From Cliona cf. orientalis (lineage: Eukaryota > Porifera > Demospongiae > Clionaida > Clionaidae), in the NCBI GenBank assembly GCA_963930775.1, contig OZ005693.1:372001-436000 (forward strand): a stretch of 64,000 bases of DNA, read 5' to 3'. This document shows, piece after piece, positions 10,841-21,287 of this stretch (position 1 is the stretch's first letter; each line of letters opens with the position of its first letter). The notes under the pieces are model-generated. The model was given only the letters and a program-made list of their open reading frames with translations. It was not told the origin of the DNA and ran no database searches. Made by a program: the position numbers and the translations under genes.

Positions 10841-13800
10841 ATGAACAAGCCAGAAATCATGAACTTGTTTTTTCTCTTGATTTTTCAGTGTGGATTGTTT
10901 TATTTATCGAAGGCCTCGCCTCGAAGCATATCAGGGTCACTTTCTCCCTCTGGCGCCGCGGCACCCCCGACACATCGAGTCGCTCGAAGAACTGCGTCAC
11001 AGCAGGCCACCGTCGAGTATACTTTGATAACTCTCAATTCTCCTGACTGTAAGGATTACCCGGTCGACAAATTTCCCGTGAGGGTGCAGTACAGGATTAC
11101 AAATTCAGATCTTAGCACATCAGATTCTAGGGAATGGATCAGCTTGGAGTCCATAATTGCAAAAAGTAAGTATCATGCAGCAAGAAATCACACTGTATTA
11201 TCTAATCTAGCTAAGTGGTAATGAATACCTGAAGGGCACACATTGTGACAGTAGCAAATTTAATAAAAAATAATTTATTATTATTCACTAAACTTAACAC
11301 AGGTTCAAATGGATGTGAATCTTTCCCCCTGACTCCATCAGTTGACAACAATAACATTAGGGCTAATGTGAGATCCTACAGTGCAGTGATTCCCAATATC
11401 AACCCAATCAGTGATGATCAGAGAGTTCAACTTCGTCTGGTCCAATCAGATCATAGAGGAGGATTCTGTGACTGTTGGGCGGTCTCTGATCTAACACTAA
11501 GATGTGAAGATTCCACTGTCCATGAAATTCCACTGAAGTAAGCTCCAATTATAGTGCTTATCAGAAATACAACATTATTATTGCTACAGTCGATCTTGTG
11601 CCACAAGTGGACAACTTTATGCCAATTTACCAGCTTTCCTTGATAAATCTGGCAGCAGTGACAATACGATCACTTGCACAAACTACACCATTTCTGCTGA
11701 TACATCGGTTCTTGGTTTTTGTCGAGGCAGTGCAAGTGTTCCTCGAGGGTTTGTCTCAGTTGAGTTTGGTGCTGAGACCCAGTCACAGTGTGAGAATACT
11801 GCAGCTGTGGTGGACACTGGCACACCTACTCCTCTAATGGGAGACCAATGTGACTCAATGCCTCATGTGTGAGTGGAAGAATATCTATATATAGGATTTG
11901 ATTCTCACCATTGCATGATTATTTTGCAGGGAAATATCTTTTTTCCTCTCAATGCTTACCTCAAATAATCTGGATTCATTAGATGAAGGGGTGGAGTTTG
12001 GATATAGATTAAATGATAATGAGTGGATCCCTCTTGCGTGGTACTCATCTAACAATAGTAGTGATGATTGGATTAAAGTTGGAATAATGATGAATAATAA
12101 TCTCATGGTACGGGGATTCAGTGTACCATATTTTATTCATGGAGACACTGTCAATGTTAGAATGAAGCTGTGTGGCAGTGAGGTCATAGAGGATGGTGCC
12201 TCACTGAGCTTCAGGTGGCTACAGACAGTTAACTCTAGTCTAGGGTCAGGTATAGATAACATAGCTATTGATGATGTCCAAATTGGCATTAAGTCTTCCA
12301 CACTGCAACTTGTGCTACTTTTGGATAATTTTGACAATCAGATAAGTATCAAGTAGGTTATTTTAATAAAGTACCTATCTTCACATCAACCTGTAACTTA
12401 CACAATCACCTATTTCAGCTCCAGTAGATGGACTGACATTGATCGTGTGACAATAAATAACAGCCGACTAGTGTTTGGTGCAGATAGTCCAATGTTTGGT
12501 CCACTCACTCCAGTGGGAGCTGATCATCCACAGCGAACCATCATCAGTCGAAGAATATCCACTGTCCCTCTTCACCTCAGCTTCCAAATACAACTCAGCT
12601 ACACTTTAATCACAGCCAGCTCTCCAGATTGTCCAAACACTGACCCAGCACCACCTCCCAGGCTGGAGTATCGAGCTAATGGCTCACAAAGCTGGATAAA
12701 TATCGAACCAGGTACCCCAACAACAGCACTAAGTCTTGCGAACTTCAAGATAATAATAATCAATAATTATTACATAATACCATGCATACAGATAACATCT
12801 CTGTATCTGAAGAACAATACATGGCAGTGAGAAGCTATTCAACCAGTATTGGTGGCATAGCTCTAAGTGCACTACCAGTTCAATTTCGTTTCGTTCAGTT
12901 GGATCACCGCGGAGGATTCTGTGACTGCTGGGCCGTGGCTAACCTCACAGTCACTCCACCAAATGGACAAGCTACAGAGTTATCGTATGTTTCACATTTC
13001 AGTATATATATATATAATAATTATAGATCACTTTGGTTATTTGTCATGATACTGTGATCACATTTCAGTGAGGTATGTGGTGGGAATACCTCAGAAGCCT
13101 TTCAGTCACTTTTGGAGAGAGTATCCAATCAGACATTAGGGACGTTAGGGGACAGTATTATTGCTGGATTCTGTGGGGACAGTGAAGGCATACCTCAGGT
13201 GTTTATCGCTCAATTTGGTGGTACGCCTCTTCAAGGATTTAGAGAATGTAACAGTTCTGATCTAGTTTTGGAGATAACAACAGAAGATGAAGGTACTGAC
13301 GTGACTACAACAAACATTATTACGATGAATACTGTAATACTGGAATCTGCTATTCGAGATAGCATCATCATAGAAAATCGAAATTTCAGCTCAGTTCTAG
13401 TCCAGGTATGGTATCAGCAGGAAGAAATTGAATTAATATACCTACCCATACTTGAGTCTATGTATGGAATATGAACAAAATTTAATATTATGTGAACACA
13501 CACACACACACACACACATACGCACAAAAACATAATAGATTGAAGAGAACATGTTCACAAGAGCAATAGTGACTCTGAATGATGCACTGTATCCCAACAG
13601 TATCACTATAGATGATACTGTAAACGTAACCCAAGCAGCTTATCTTCTCAGTGCTATTGTGAACGGCTTTGGGAACCAAACAGTTGGGGCAGATGTCAGC
13701 CAGGTAAGCTTAATAGTACAGTATTGACTACTATGACAATTTTAAGAGACACAGTATATCATTGTCAATGGCTTTAACTGGCACACACACACATGTATTA

Positions 13801-16800
13801 GCTGATATTATCAGTTGCCAGTCGGCTACTTGAAATTGCTCAGAACAGAGTAGAGAGCGGAATAAATGTTAGTTACTCTATTCAATCCTTCAAAAGGTGA
13901 TACACTGTCATTTTTGTGCATAGGTAGTGGAAGATTTGGCCGGTAGCACACTGCTACAGACCATCGATCAGTTTGCTCTGAATAATCAAAACGTATCTCA
14001 TCCAATCACGAGTGATAACATTGGTATGTACTGTATCTATGATATTGTAATTCTGAATTAGTAGGAGTGGAGGGAATTAACCAGGAAGGCAGCATTATGA
14101 TGCGAATTTACTGCATAACCCATGGCCACTGCAGTGTTTCAAGTTGAGGAGGTATCCTTGAATGATACTGATCTTGATGACGTCACATTCTCTGGTTTGG
14201 AAGTAGAAGGAGCTGAAATACGTATTCCAAGAGAAGTGTTGAGAGGAAATCCCAATCCTGTCAGAATGGCTTCTCTGCTCTTCAGAAATATGTCAGGGCT
14301 GCTACCAGCAAGGCTGGAGGGAAATAATAATGACGGGTATAGTTACATTTTTGTTGGCGAAAAGAGAGTGTCTATGAAATTTCATGCATACATCTCTTAT
14401 ATAAAGTGACTCTGGTGAACTTGTGTCTCGTTTGGCCTCTCCAGTCATCTCTGCCAGTTTCCAGTGTGATACTTGTACCACATCCAACCTCTCCACTCCA
14501 GTACAAGTCACATTCAGACACACTGAATATGATCAGGTACCTTACCATCATGATAAATCAAGTTGCATGAATGCAGAATGTACATGGGGTGCTTAAACAT
14601 AATATTTAGCTATCTACCTCCAAGTATACCGATTTACTAGTATTTTACTGAATTCTGAATATAAATGTAATACTAAAAAATACTGAAAAGTAGGGGAGAC
14701 TATGTCAATTATCATGGGGCAATTAGCTAGGCTAGTTATAGCCGGAGCATAATACCTGTCATAAATTCCTCATTACAGGCTCTAGTGGACGGTGATCCTG
14801 AAACCTCAATCGTGTGTGTTTTCTGGGACTTTGATGATGAAATTCAGTAAGTACTAGCTAATTAAAAGCACTAGTGATTGGATATCACTGGACTAAAACA
14901 GAGTAACTGTTACATTTTCATAAAATTACCTACATGAACGGAGTAATTGATGCCCAGCAAATGCGGAGTAGGGTTTCATCTAAGTTTGTAGGGGATCATC
15001 AGCCCTGAATCGGTGCCTACTATAAATATGGTATTACTATGCTCTCTGACCTTAAAAATTAATGTAGGCAACAGTCTGGAGCCATCCTCTTTCCGGGGCA
15101 GTGGTCTGATGAAGGTTGTGAGACAAACTTCAACTCCACCATGACTGTCTGCAAGTGCAACCATCTCACTCACTTTGCCATCTTGCTCAGTGCTCGACCT
15201 CTTGACCTCTCACGAGCAAAAACATTAGCCTTACAGATTACTGGGTACATTGGAGTATCCATCTCACTGGTTGCCATGGCAATAACAGTTATGGTATTTC
15301 TTTTCCTAAAGTGAGTGGGTGAATTCCTGGTAATTATCTTTGCTATTATGATAGAAATTAATTATTATAGGGCCCTTCGTACGATGCGTAACTACATTCA
15401 CATTCAACTGTGTGTGACGCTGGCCATTGCTCAGATTATCTTTGTGGCTGGAATTGAGCCTCGTTTGGGGGAGGGGCATTTGGTGGGTGGAGTCCCAGTT
15501 GGCTGTTGATTGGTGGCTGTTCTCCTCCACTACTGGTTCCTAGTCTCCTTCATGTGGATGCTGATGGAGGGCGTGGTCCTCTATGTTGCACTGGTCAGGG
15601 TCTTCATCAGTCATCATGCTAGATACATTGCAGCCTTCACCATTGCCAGCTACGGTAAGCATGGCAAGGAATTACCCATGGCCAACTAAAAATGATATTA
15701 GCTAAATAGCCTCACTGGCAAGAAATTATCCACCAATGTTATTCTGCAACAAATTCTCCAGGTTTGCCTCTGCTCTATGTTGGTGGTCTCACAGTACCTC
15801 TGGGCTTTGCTAGGAGTGAGGAGATAAGGAGAAATCAAACCTACGATTATGGCTACGAGCAGGCGTAAGTGATTCAGCATGTATAGCTAGTAGATTATAC
15901 ATTGATGATTCGTAGCCACATGACAAAGTTTTCCAATTGAATTGCAGTTGTTATTTGAATCCTATCACATCATTTGTCTGGTCATTTATCACTCCTGTCA
16001 TTTTAATCATCTTGGCTAACATTGGCTTCTTCATAATGGCTGTTGTCATCATGTACCGACACCAGAAGAGGCAGCAAGACAAGGATAATCTTAAGAGAGT
16101 CAGGTGAGAAAAATAATATTATATTACTAAAAATAACCTATAATAATTGAATTTGCTTAAAAGGCACTGGTTGAAGGCATCGATATCTCTGACTGTGGTG
16201 ATGGGCATTACTTGGATCATTGGAGTTCTGGTGATAGAAGTTGACGAGCTCTTTCCCCTCGCTTACATCTTCACCATCTTTGTGGCCTTCCAAGGTCTCT
16301 TCATCTTTATCATCTTTATCCTGCTCTCAAAGCAGGTCAGGGAGAACTACCTCAAGTGGTGGAAGGCTAAGGTCGCTGGGTCAGACTTCCTTAGCAGTTT
16401 CTTTGGAGAGAAACATCTTACACTGGGAACATCAGCATCAGTAAGACAATAATCATTAAACTGCATAGCTGCCCATTATCGCTAATTTCTGTGATTCAAT
16501 GATCAATTTCTTCAGTCAACAGCTCAACGCAATGCCTCTGCTCCTGGGCCATCAGATGTAAAGTCTTTCGGTCTAAAGTCATCGATTGAAGTCAGTAAAT
16601 CGGACGTTGAGAAAAGTGAGATCTTTGAGAACTCTTTCATTGATGGTAAATCACTGAGTGAGTCTTACAAGCACGACTCAATGGAAAGAACAACGTTCTC
16701 CTTCAATGTCACCTTCATTCCCACTCCCCCTGTTGCCATGGATACAGTTAATCCCCGTGTACATAATTCCTTGTCTACTGACAAGAAAGCTAAAGGCAAC

Positions 16801-16809
16801 AGATTATAA
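10841..16809 (+). pseudogene. Adhesion GPCR gene C, nonsense codon at start of TM3
   Basis: ATG at 10841 opens MNKPEIMNLFFLLIF..., a signal peptide followed by the mature N-terminus (ASPRSISG) and reelin-like sub-repeats closely related to B, F and G. The GAIN domain is a different subtype (SITIDDTVNVTQAAYLL; VFQVEEVSLNDTDLDD) shared with gene G. The GPS is intact. TM1-2 also follow the G type: an extra intron (about 15312-15370) splits ICL1, giving ...FLFLK|ALRTMRNYIH. In the TM3 exon, Cys is followed by TGA (15507-15509) where every paralog has CGA or CGC (Arg); downstream exons remain open and correctly spliced. The tail ends KAKGNRL before TAA at 16807-16809 and matches gene D. A single CGA-to-TGA change could be a null allele, a sequencing error or a young pseudogene; if real, the product keeps the ectodomain, GPS, TM1 and TM2 only. 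Confidence 0.6.
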
Positions 16810-17043
16810 CATCACATAATATTACTCAGGGCCTGAACTATAACTGAAAAAGATAAACCCTATTATTGTTAATTAGATTATTTGTGTCATATCATTGTCA
16901 TGATTATGATCATGCCTGAATTTTACATGATTCACTGTACAAAATGGAAAGGGTCGACAAGGTTACTTTCGTTTGCGCATGCGCGTTGAGAAAATGGACG
17001 ATAAAAACACAGTATGGTTTGTGGGATTTCATTCCAGCACATC
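16810..17043 (+). promoter_or_regulatory. Intergenic C-D region with NRF1-like palindrome
   Basis: This 234-bp spacer contains a variant of the array promoter module at about 16943-16985: GGAAAGGGTCGACAAGG followed by TGCGCATGCGCG (16974-16985), which matches the NRF1 consensus as I know it. An alternative gene D start at 17014 lies in the same frame as the chosen one. Promoter function is inferred. Confidence 0.5.
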
Positions 17044-19237
17044 ATGCGAGTTGGTCTCTACCTCGCTATCCTCCTGTCCGTACTGCCGCAGTGGCCGCTG
17101 AATCACCAGCCTCTATGCGTCGCTGAAGGGCAGCCGACCCCGTGGCCACAGACGACTGGCCTCACGGTTCAGTATACTCTGACACTAGCTAATTCTCCCG
17201 ACTGCGAGCTTTCTCTGGTTGACAATTTCCCAGTAAGAGTCCAGTACAGGACGATTGTGACTGGCGGTGATGGAGGGCAAAACAATAGTGGGGTCAGTGA
17301 ATGGAGGGACTCTCCTAACATGCCAGGTATACATGTGCTAGCTATGATAAGTTAGTATAACATATGCTCATGATCAGTACTGTAATTAGCTATTTGTATT
17401 GAAACAGAAATAATTGCTAACTCGATTGGTTGTGAGGCTAACTTGACTTCATCAGCTGGTGATTTGCCAGTCCATGTCGCAGTGAGGTCTTATAGTCGAC
17501 AGTTGCCAAGTGACGTTGATCACATCAATGCTAGTCAGAGAGTTCAACTTCGCCTGGTCCAATCAGATCACAGAGGAGGATTCTGCGACTGTTGGGCTAT
17601 CTCCAACTTAACAATCAGATTTACAGCATCAAATTTGGAGGCTACTTCAGTGTAAGTATAGCTAATTGATCAGCTATATGTATTTATTATGCATCATAAA
17701 AAATATTTACAGGCCTAGTCAGAGATGTGATTCAGATGGGATGAATTATACAAGTTTGTCAGATTTTCTTGGAAATTTTGCACTTGATAACACATTTATT
17801 GTGTGTGAGAATCAAGATATGATTTCTGTTGACACATCAGTTCTTGGTTTTTGTCAAGGTAGTGCGAGTGTTCCTCGAGGGTTTGTCTCAGTTGAGCTTG
17901 GTGCTGAGACCCAGTCAGAGTGTGAGAATACTGCAGCTGTGGTGGACACTGGCAGACCTACTCCTCTAATGGGAGACCAATGTGACTCAATGCCTCATGT
18001 GTGAGTTTAATTACTTTGCATGGATCATTAAATTTTTGTAATCTTGCCTGAGTGCTGCTATATAGATCTGCATGTGTTTAAATGCTACTAGCTATAGCTG
18101 TTGAATAATACAATTGTAATGTATTTATTATGCACAGGGAAGTAAGATTTTCTCTCCGACTTGGTGGTACAGTTGCAGGAAATACTCTGAATTCATTTGA
18201 TGAAGGAGTGGAGTTTTCATTTCAAAACTTGAACAGCAGTAGGAGAGAATGGATCCCATTGATGTTCTTCACATCAGTAGATTATCGAGATGCAAGAATT
18301 TACATTGGGGACATTTCCGATGGTCGAGTCCAAATTCGAGGCTACAGTGTGCTTTATGATAGCACTATCGCTAATGATGCCAGTAGACCACTGGATGTTA
18401 ATCTGAGCATCTGTGGCAGTGAGATCGTCCAAAATAATGGAATTTTCAATCATATCCAGTTCCGATGGATGCAGACAGCTACACATGCTGCTTACCCAAA
18501 TAGGGATAGTATTCTACTAGACAATGTTGAAATCTGTTCATATTTGATTAAAAAATACCAGATCTTCATGGATGATTTCAACAACCAAACTGCCTTAGAG
18601 TAAGTGCATAATACTAATATTAATTCTTACTATCGTCATTTTTTTATTATTATAGTGACAGTAAGTGGAGTAATGCACAGCGTGCAACAATACAACGGCA
18701 ACAACTTCAATTTGGAATGGCTGCACCTATATTTACTCCAACATCAAGTGGTTTAATCAGTAGTCGATGGGTATCCACTGTTCCCCTGACTCTTAGCATC
18801 CCGATAATGTCAACTACAACAGCTACTGTTGCTATAGCCACCACTGAAATGTCAGCAACTACAAAAAGTGCAGAGGTTTTGGAGGACGATATTCTAAAAC
18901 ATATAAGGGAAACTTCGAAATTTAACTGCATCCATGCTATGGTGAGCTAGTGTAGTGGGTAGCTATGTACCTGTACATACAGTTCAGTTGACTTATGACA
19001 TTGTAGATTCTAAATGGATCTTTGACAGCAGCACTGATGAACCTAAACACAGATATAATACAGAGCCCTACTGTTTATAACGAGGATGAGCCTGAGGATT
19101 CTACAACAGCTGTCTACCTCCTCGGTGCCACCATTAATGAGCTGGGAAACCAGACAGTTGAACCAGCCACTAGTCAGGTATGTGTGTGGGTGTAATGGAT
19201 CCTGTTTACTCAATTATCATGTGTTTTCTCTGCATTG

Positions 19238-21287
19238 TCTATGAAATGTTTTTGCATAACAAATGCAAGGGATATACAAAATAGTGAAACACACTAATAT
19301 GAATGCATACCCTATAATGAACAATTATGACTATGTGAATGATTTAGAACTAAAGTAGTGCTTTAAATTACGTTTAAATGAAGGAATGGAAGGGGAAGTA
19401 GTGATGGACTGTGGAAGTGAATTCCATAGTGACAGTGTAGATGGGTAAAATGAGTGAAAGTATAAGTTTGAATGTGCATATGGTTGGATGTACGTTTTCC
19501 GGCTGTTGGAGCGAGTGTTATAGCTACAGATGCGTGGCTCAAGTGGAGCATTGTTAGGGGTGACGACATACCCATTGATCGCCTTGTAGAGATAAACCAA
19601 GCAAAGCATCTTTCGTCTATCCGCAAGGCTTGGTAAATTACAAGCTTGTAAGTTATCACTATAGGATCTGTCCCAGCTCTTTAAGCAAATTTTTAGTGCA
19701 AACTTTTGAATAGATTCCAACTTTTGTTCATCTTTCTTGAGGTACGGGTTCCATACTGAAACAGCATATTCTAGATGGGGCCGAATTAGGCAGAGATACA
19801 ATCTAATTAACGCTCTTGATGTAGCCCATCTGTAAAATTTCCGGTAAAGAAATCCAACCAGCCTCCGGGTTTTACATGCAATCTTATCAATGTGCAGAGA
19901 CCAGGATAAATCATTAGTAAGAATAACTCCTAGATATTTGTAGTTGGATACTTGCTCCATTGGTTGATTGTACAATAGCATTGTCTGGGATGGAACTGAC
20001 CTCGATTTTAATCTTGATACCACCATATATTTGCATTTGATGGTATTCAGAGCTAAGTCATTACTGTCGACCCAAGAAGATACCGTATCAGTATCTTCTT
20101 GCAATGCTTCATAGTCACGGGTGGAATGAATGATTCGATACATGAGGATGTCATCAGCATAAAGAGAAATTAAGGTACCATCTGACAGAGGCTCCTGCAC
20201 CGAGTCGTTTATATAGAAGAGAAACAACAGTGGCCCTAGCACAGATCCCTGGGGTACTCCTGACTCAACATAGGTGGTTAAAGAAGCTTTTCCATTCAAC
20301 ACAACATATTGCCTTCTGTTGCACAGGTAAGATATTAACCATCTCAGAATATATGGATCCAAACCAGCAAGAGTAAGTTTATCGATAAGACACCTGTGAG
20401 GAACAGAGTCGAAGGCTTTTCTTAAGTCAAAAAATATTGCACAAACTTCCTTCCCTCTGTCCAAGGCTGCAGACCAGTCATTGTATACATTTAATAGAGC
20501 AGCTGTGGTTGACTTCCTGGGTTGAAAGCCCCATTGATAGATGCTAATTGGTGAATGAAGTTCAAAATGTTTAGCAATTACCCAATACATGTGTCTCTCA
20601 AGAAGTTTACTTATAATAGGGAGTAAAGATATTGGGCGGTAATTTGCCACATTGGTATTGTCATTACCCTTGGGGACGGGGACAACAGAAGACAGCTTCC
20701 AGCTACTAGGAAGTTTACCGGACATTATTGACTTGTTAAATAACTTGGTGATCTGCGGGGCAATGCTATACACTGTTGATTTAAGCATAGTCGCAGAAAT
20801 CCCATCAGATCCATTAGCCTTGGTTGTATCTAGTGATAACAGGAGGTCCAAGACTTCTTCCTCGTCACAAAGAAATTCTTCAGGACAGTAAGAGGGATCT
20901 AAGTCGAAGTCCACAGTAGTCCAGTCCTCCAACTTGGGAATAGAAGTATTAAAACATTTGGCAAAAAATTCATTTAGTAATGCAGCTTTACCACTATCAT
21001 CAGAGACAGGTTGTCCATGGGCATCTTTTAAAACAGGAATGGTGCTCTTTTGGCTGTTCAAGTATTTTGTAGTTTTCCAAAAGACCTTGGGATTGGAAGG
21101 GTCCAGTTGCTCAAAAAACTTGAATTTTGCAGACTTGAGCATGTTTGCAACCTCATTTCTCTTTTTTCTGTAACAATCCAGGTGTGCTTCCTTCCCTGTC
21201 TTGTGTGCTCGCCTGTACAAGATATTGCGTGATCTAATAGCCGCCAGGAGGTCGTGAGTTAGCCAAGGAGGATTTCTATTAACTTTA
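19238..21287 (-). mobile_element. 5'-truncated non-LTR retrotransposon (LINE) in gene D intron
   Basis: Comparison with the same intron in gene E sets the borders: host sequence runs to about TCTGCATT at 19237 and resumes at TTAACAAAAATATGAAG near 21285. Between them lies a minus-strand element with an uninterrupted reverse-transcriptase frame and about 93 bp of 3' UTR at the left end. The endonuclease domain is absent. The element starts just before NPPWLTHDLLAAIRSRNILY, the linker that normally follows the endonuclease, so it is 5'-truncated as expected for aborted target-primed reverse transcription. I see no poly(A) tail and no clear target-site duplication longer than about 2 bp. Confidence 0.85.
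19331..21286 (-). CDS. LINE reverse transcriptase (CR1/Jockey/L2-like), ORF2 fragment
   Basis: An open frame of about 650 codons ends at TAG (19331-19333). Its first internal Met is at 21220, but homology to the family extends upstream to the insertion border. Motifs in order: NYRPISLLPIISKLLE, WGFQPRKSTTAAL, FFDLRKAFDSVPH (first catalytic Asp), GVPQGSVLGPLLFL, YADD catalytic pair, and the C-terminal IRPHLEYAVSVWNPY ... LPSLADRRKML region typical of CR1/Jockey/L2-clade elements. The product would be an RNA-directed DNA polymerase, but the missing endonuclease and 5' end make the copy non-autonomous. The lack of stops over this length suggests a recent insertion. The clade assignment needs a phylogeny. 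Confidence 0.85.
   Translation of the reverse strand, partial: KVNRNPPWLTHDLLAAIRSRNILYRRAHKTGKEAHLDCYRKKRNEVANMLKSAKFKFFEQLDPSNPKVFWKTTKYLNSQKSTIPVLKDAHGQPVSDDSGKAALLNEFFAKCFNTSIPKLEDWTTVDFDLDPSYCPEEFLCDEEEVLDLLLSLDTTKANGSDGISATMLKSTVYSIAPQITKLFNKSIMSGKLPSSWKLSSVVPVPKGNDNTNVANYRPISLLPIISKLLERHMYWVIAKHFELHSPISIYQWGFQPRKSTTAALLNVYNDWSAALDRGKEVCAIFFDLRKAFDSVPHRCLIDKLTLAGLDPYILRWLISYLCNRRQYVVLNGKASLTTYVESGVPQGSVLGPLLFLFYINDSVQEPLSDGTLISLYADDILMYRIIHSTRDYEALQEDTDTVSSWVDSNDLALNTIKCKYMVVSRLKSRSVPSQTMLLYNQPMEQVSNYKYLGVILTNDLSWSLHIDKIACKTRRLVGFLYRKFYRWATSRALIRLYLCLIRPHLEYAVSVWNPYLKKDEQKLESIQKFALKICLKSWDRSYSDNLQACNLPSLADRRKMLCLVYLYKAINGYVVTPNNAPLEPRICSYNTRSNSRKTYIQPYAHSNLYFHSFYPSTLSLWNSLPQSITTSPSIPSFKRNLKHYFSSKSFT

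Noticed and set aside
13488-13679. Minus-strand frame ending in a Val/Cys repeat in gene C
   Set aside because: It is translation of a CA microsatellite plus the antisense of a GAIN exon; the same microsatellite sits in the gene G intron.
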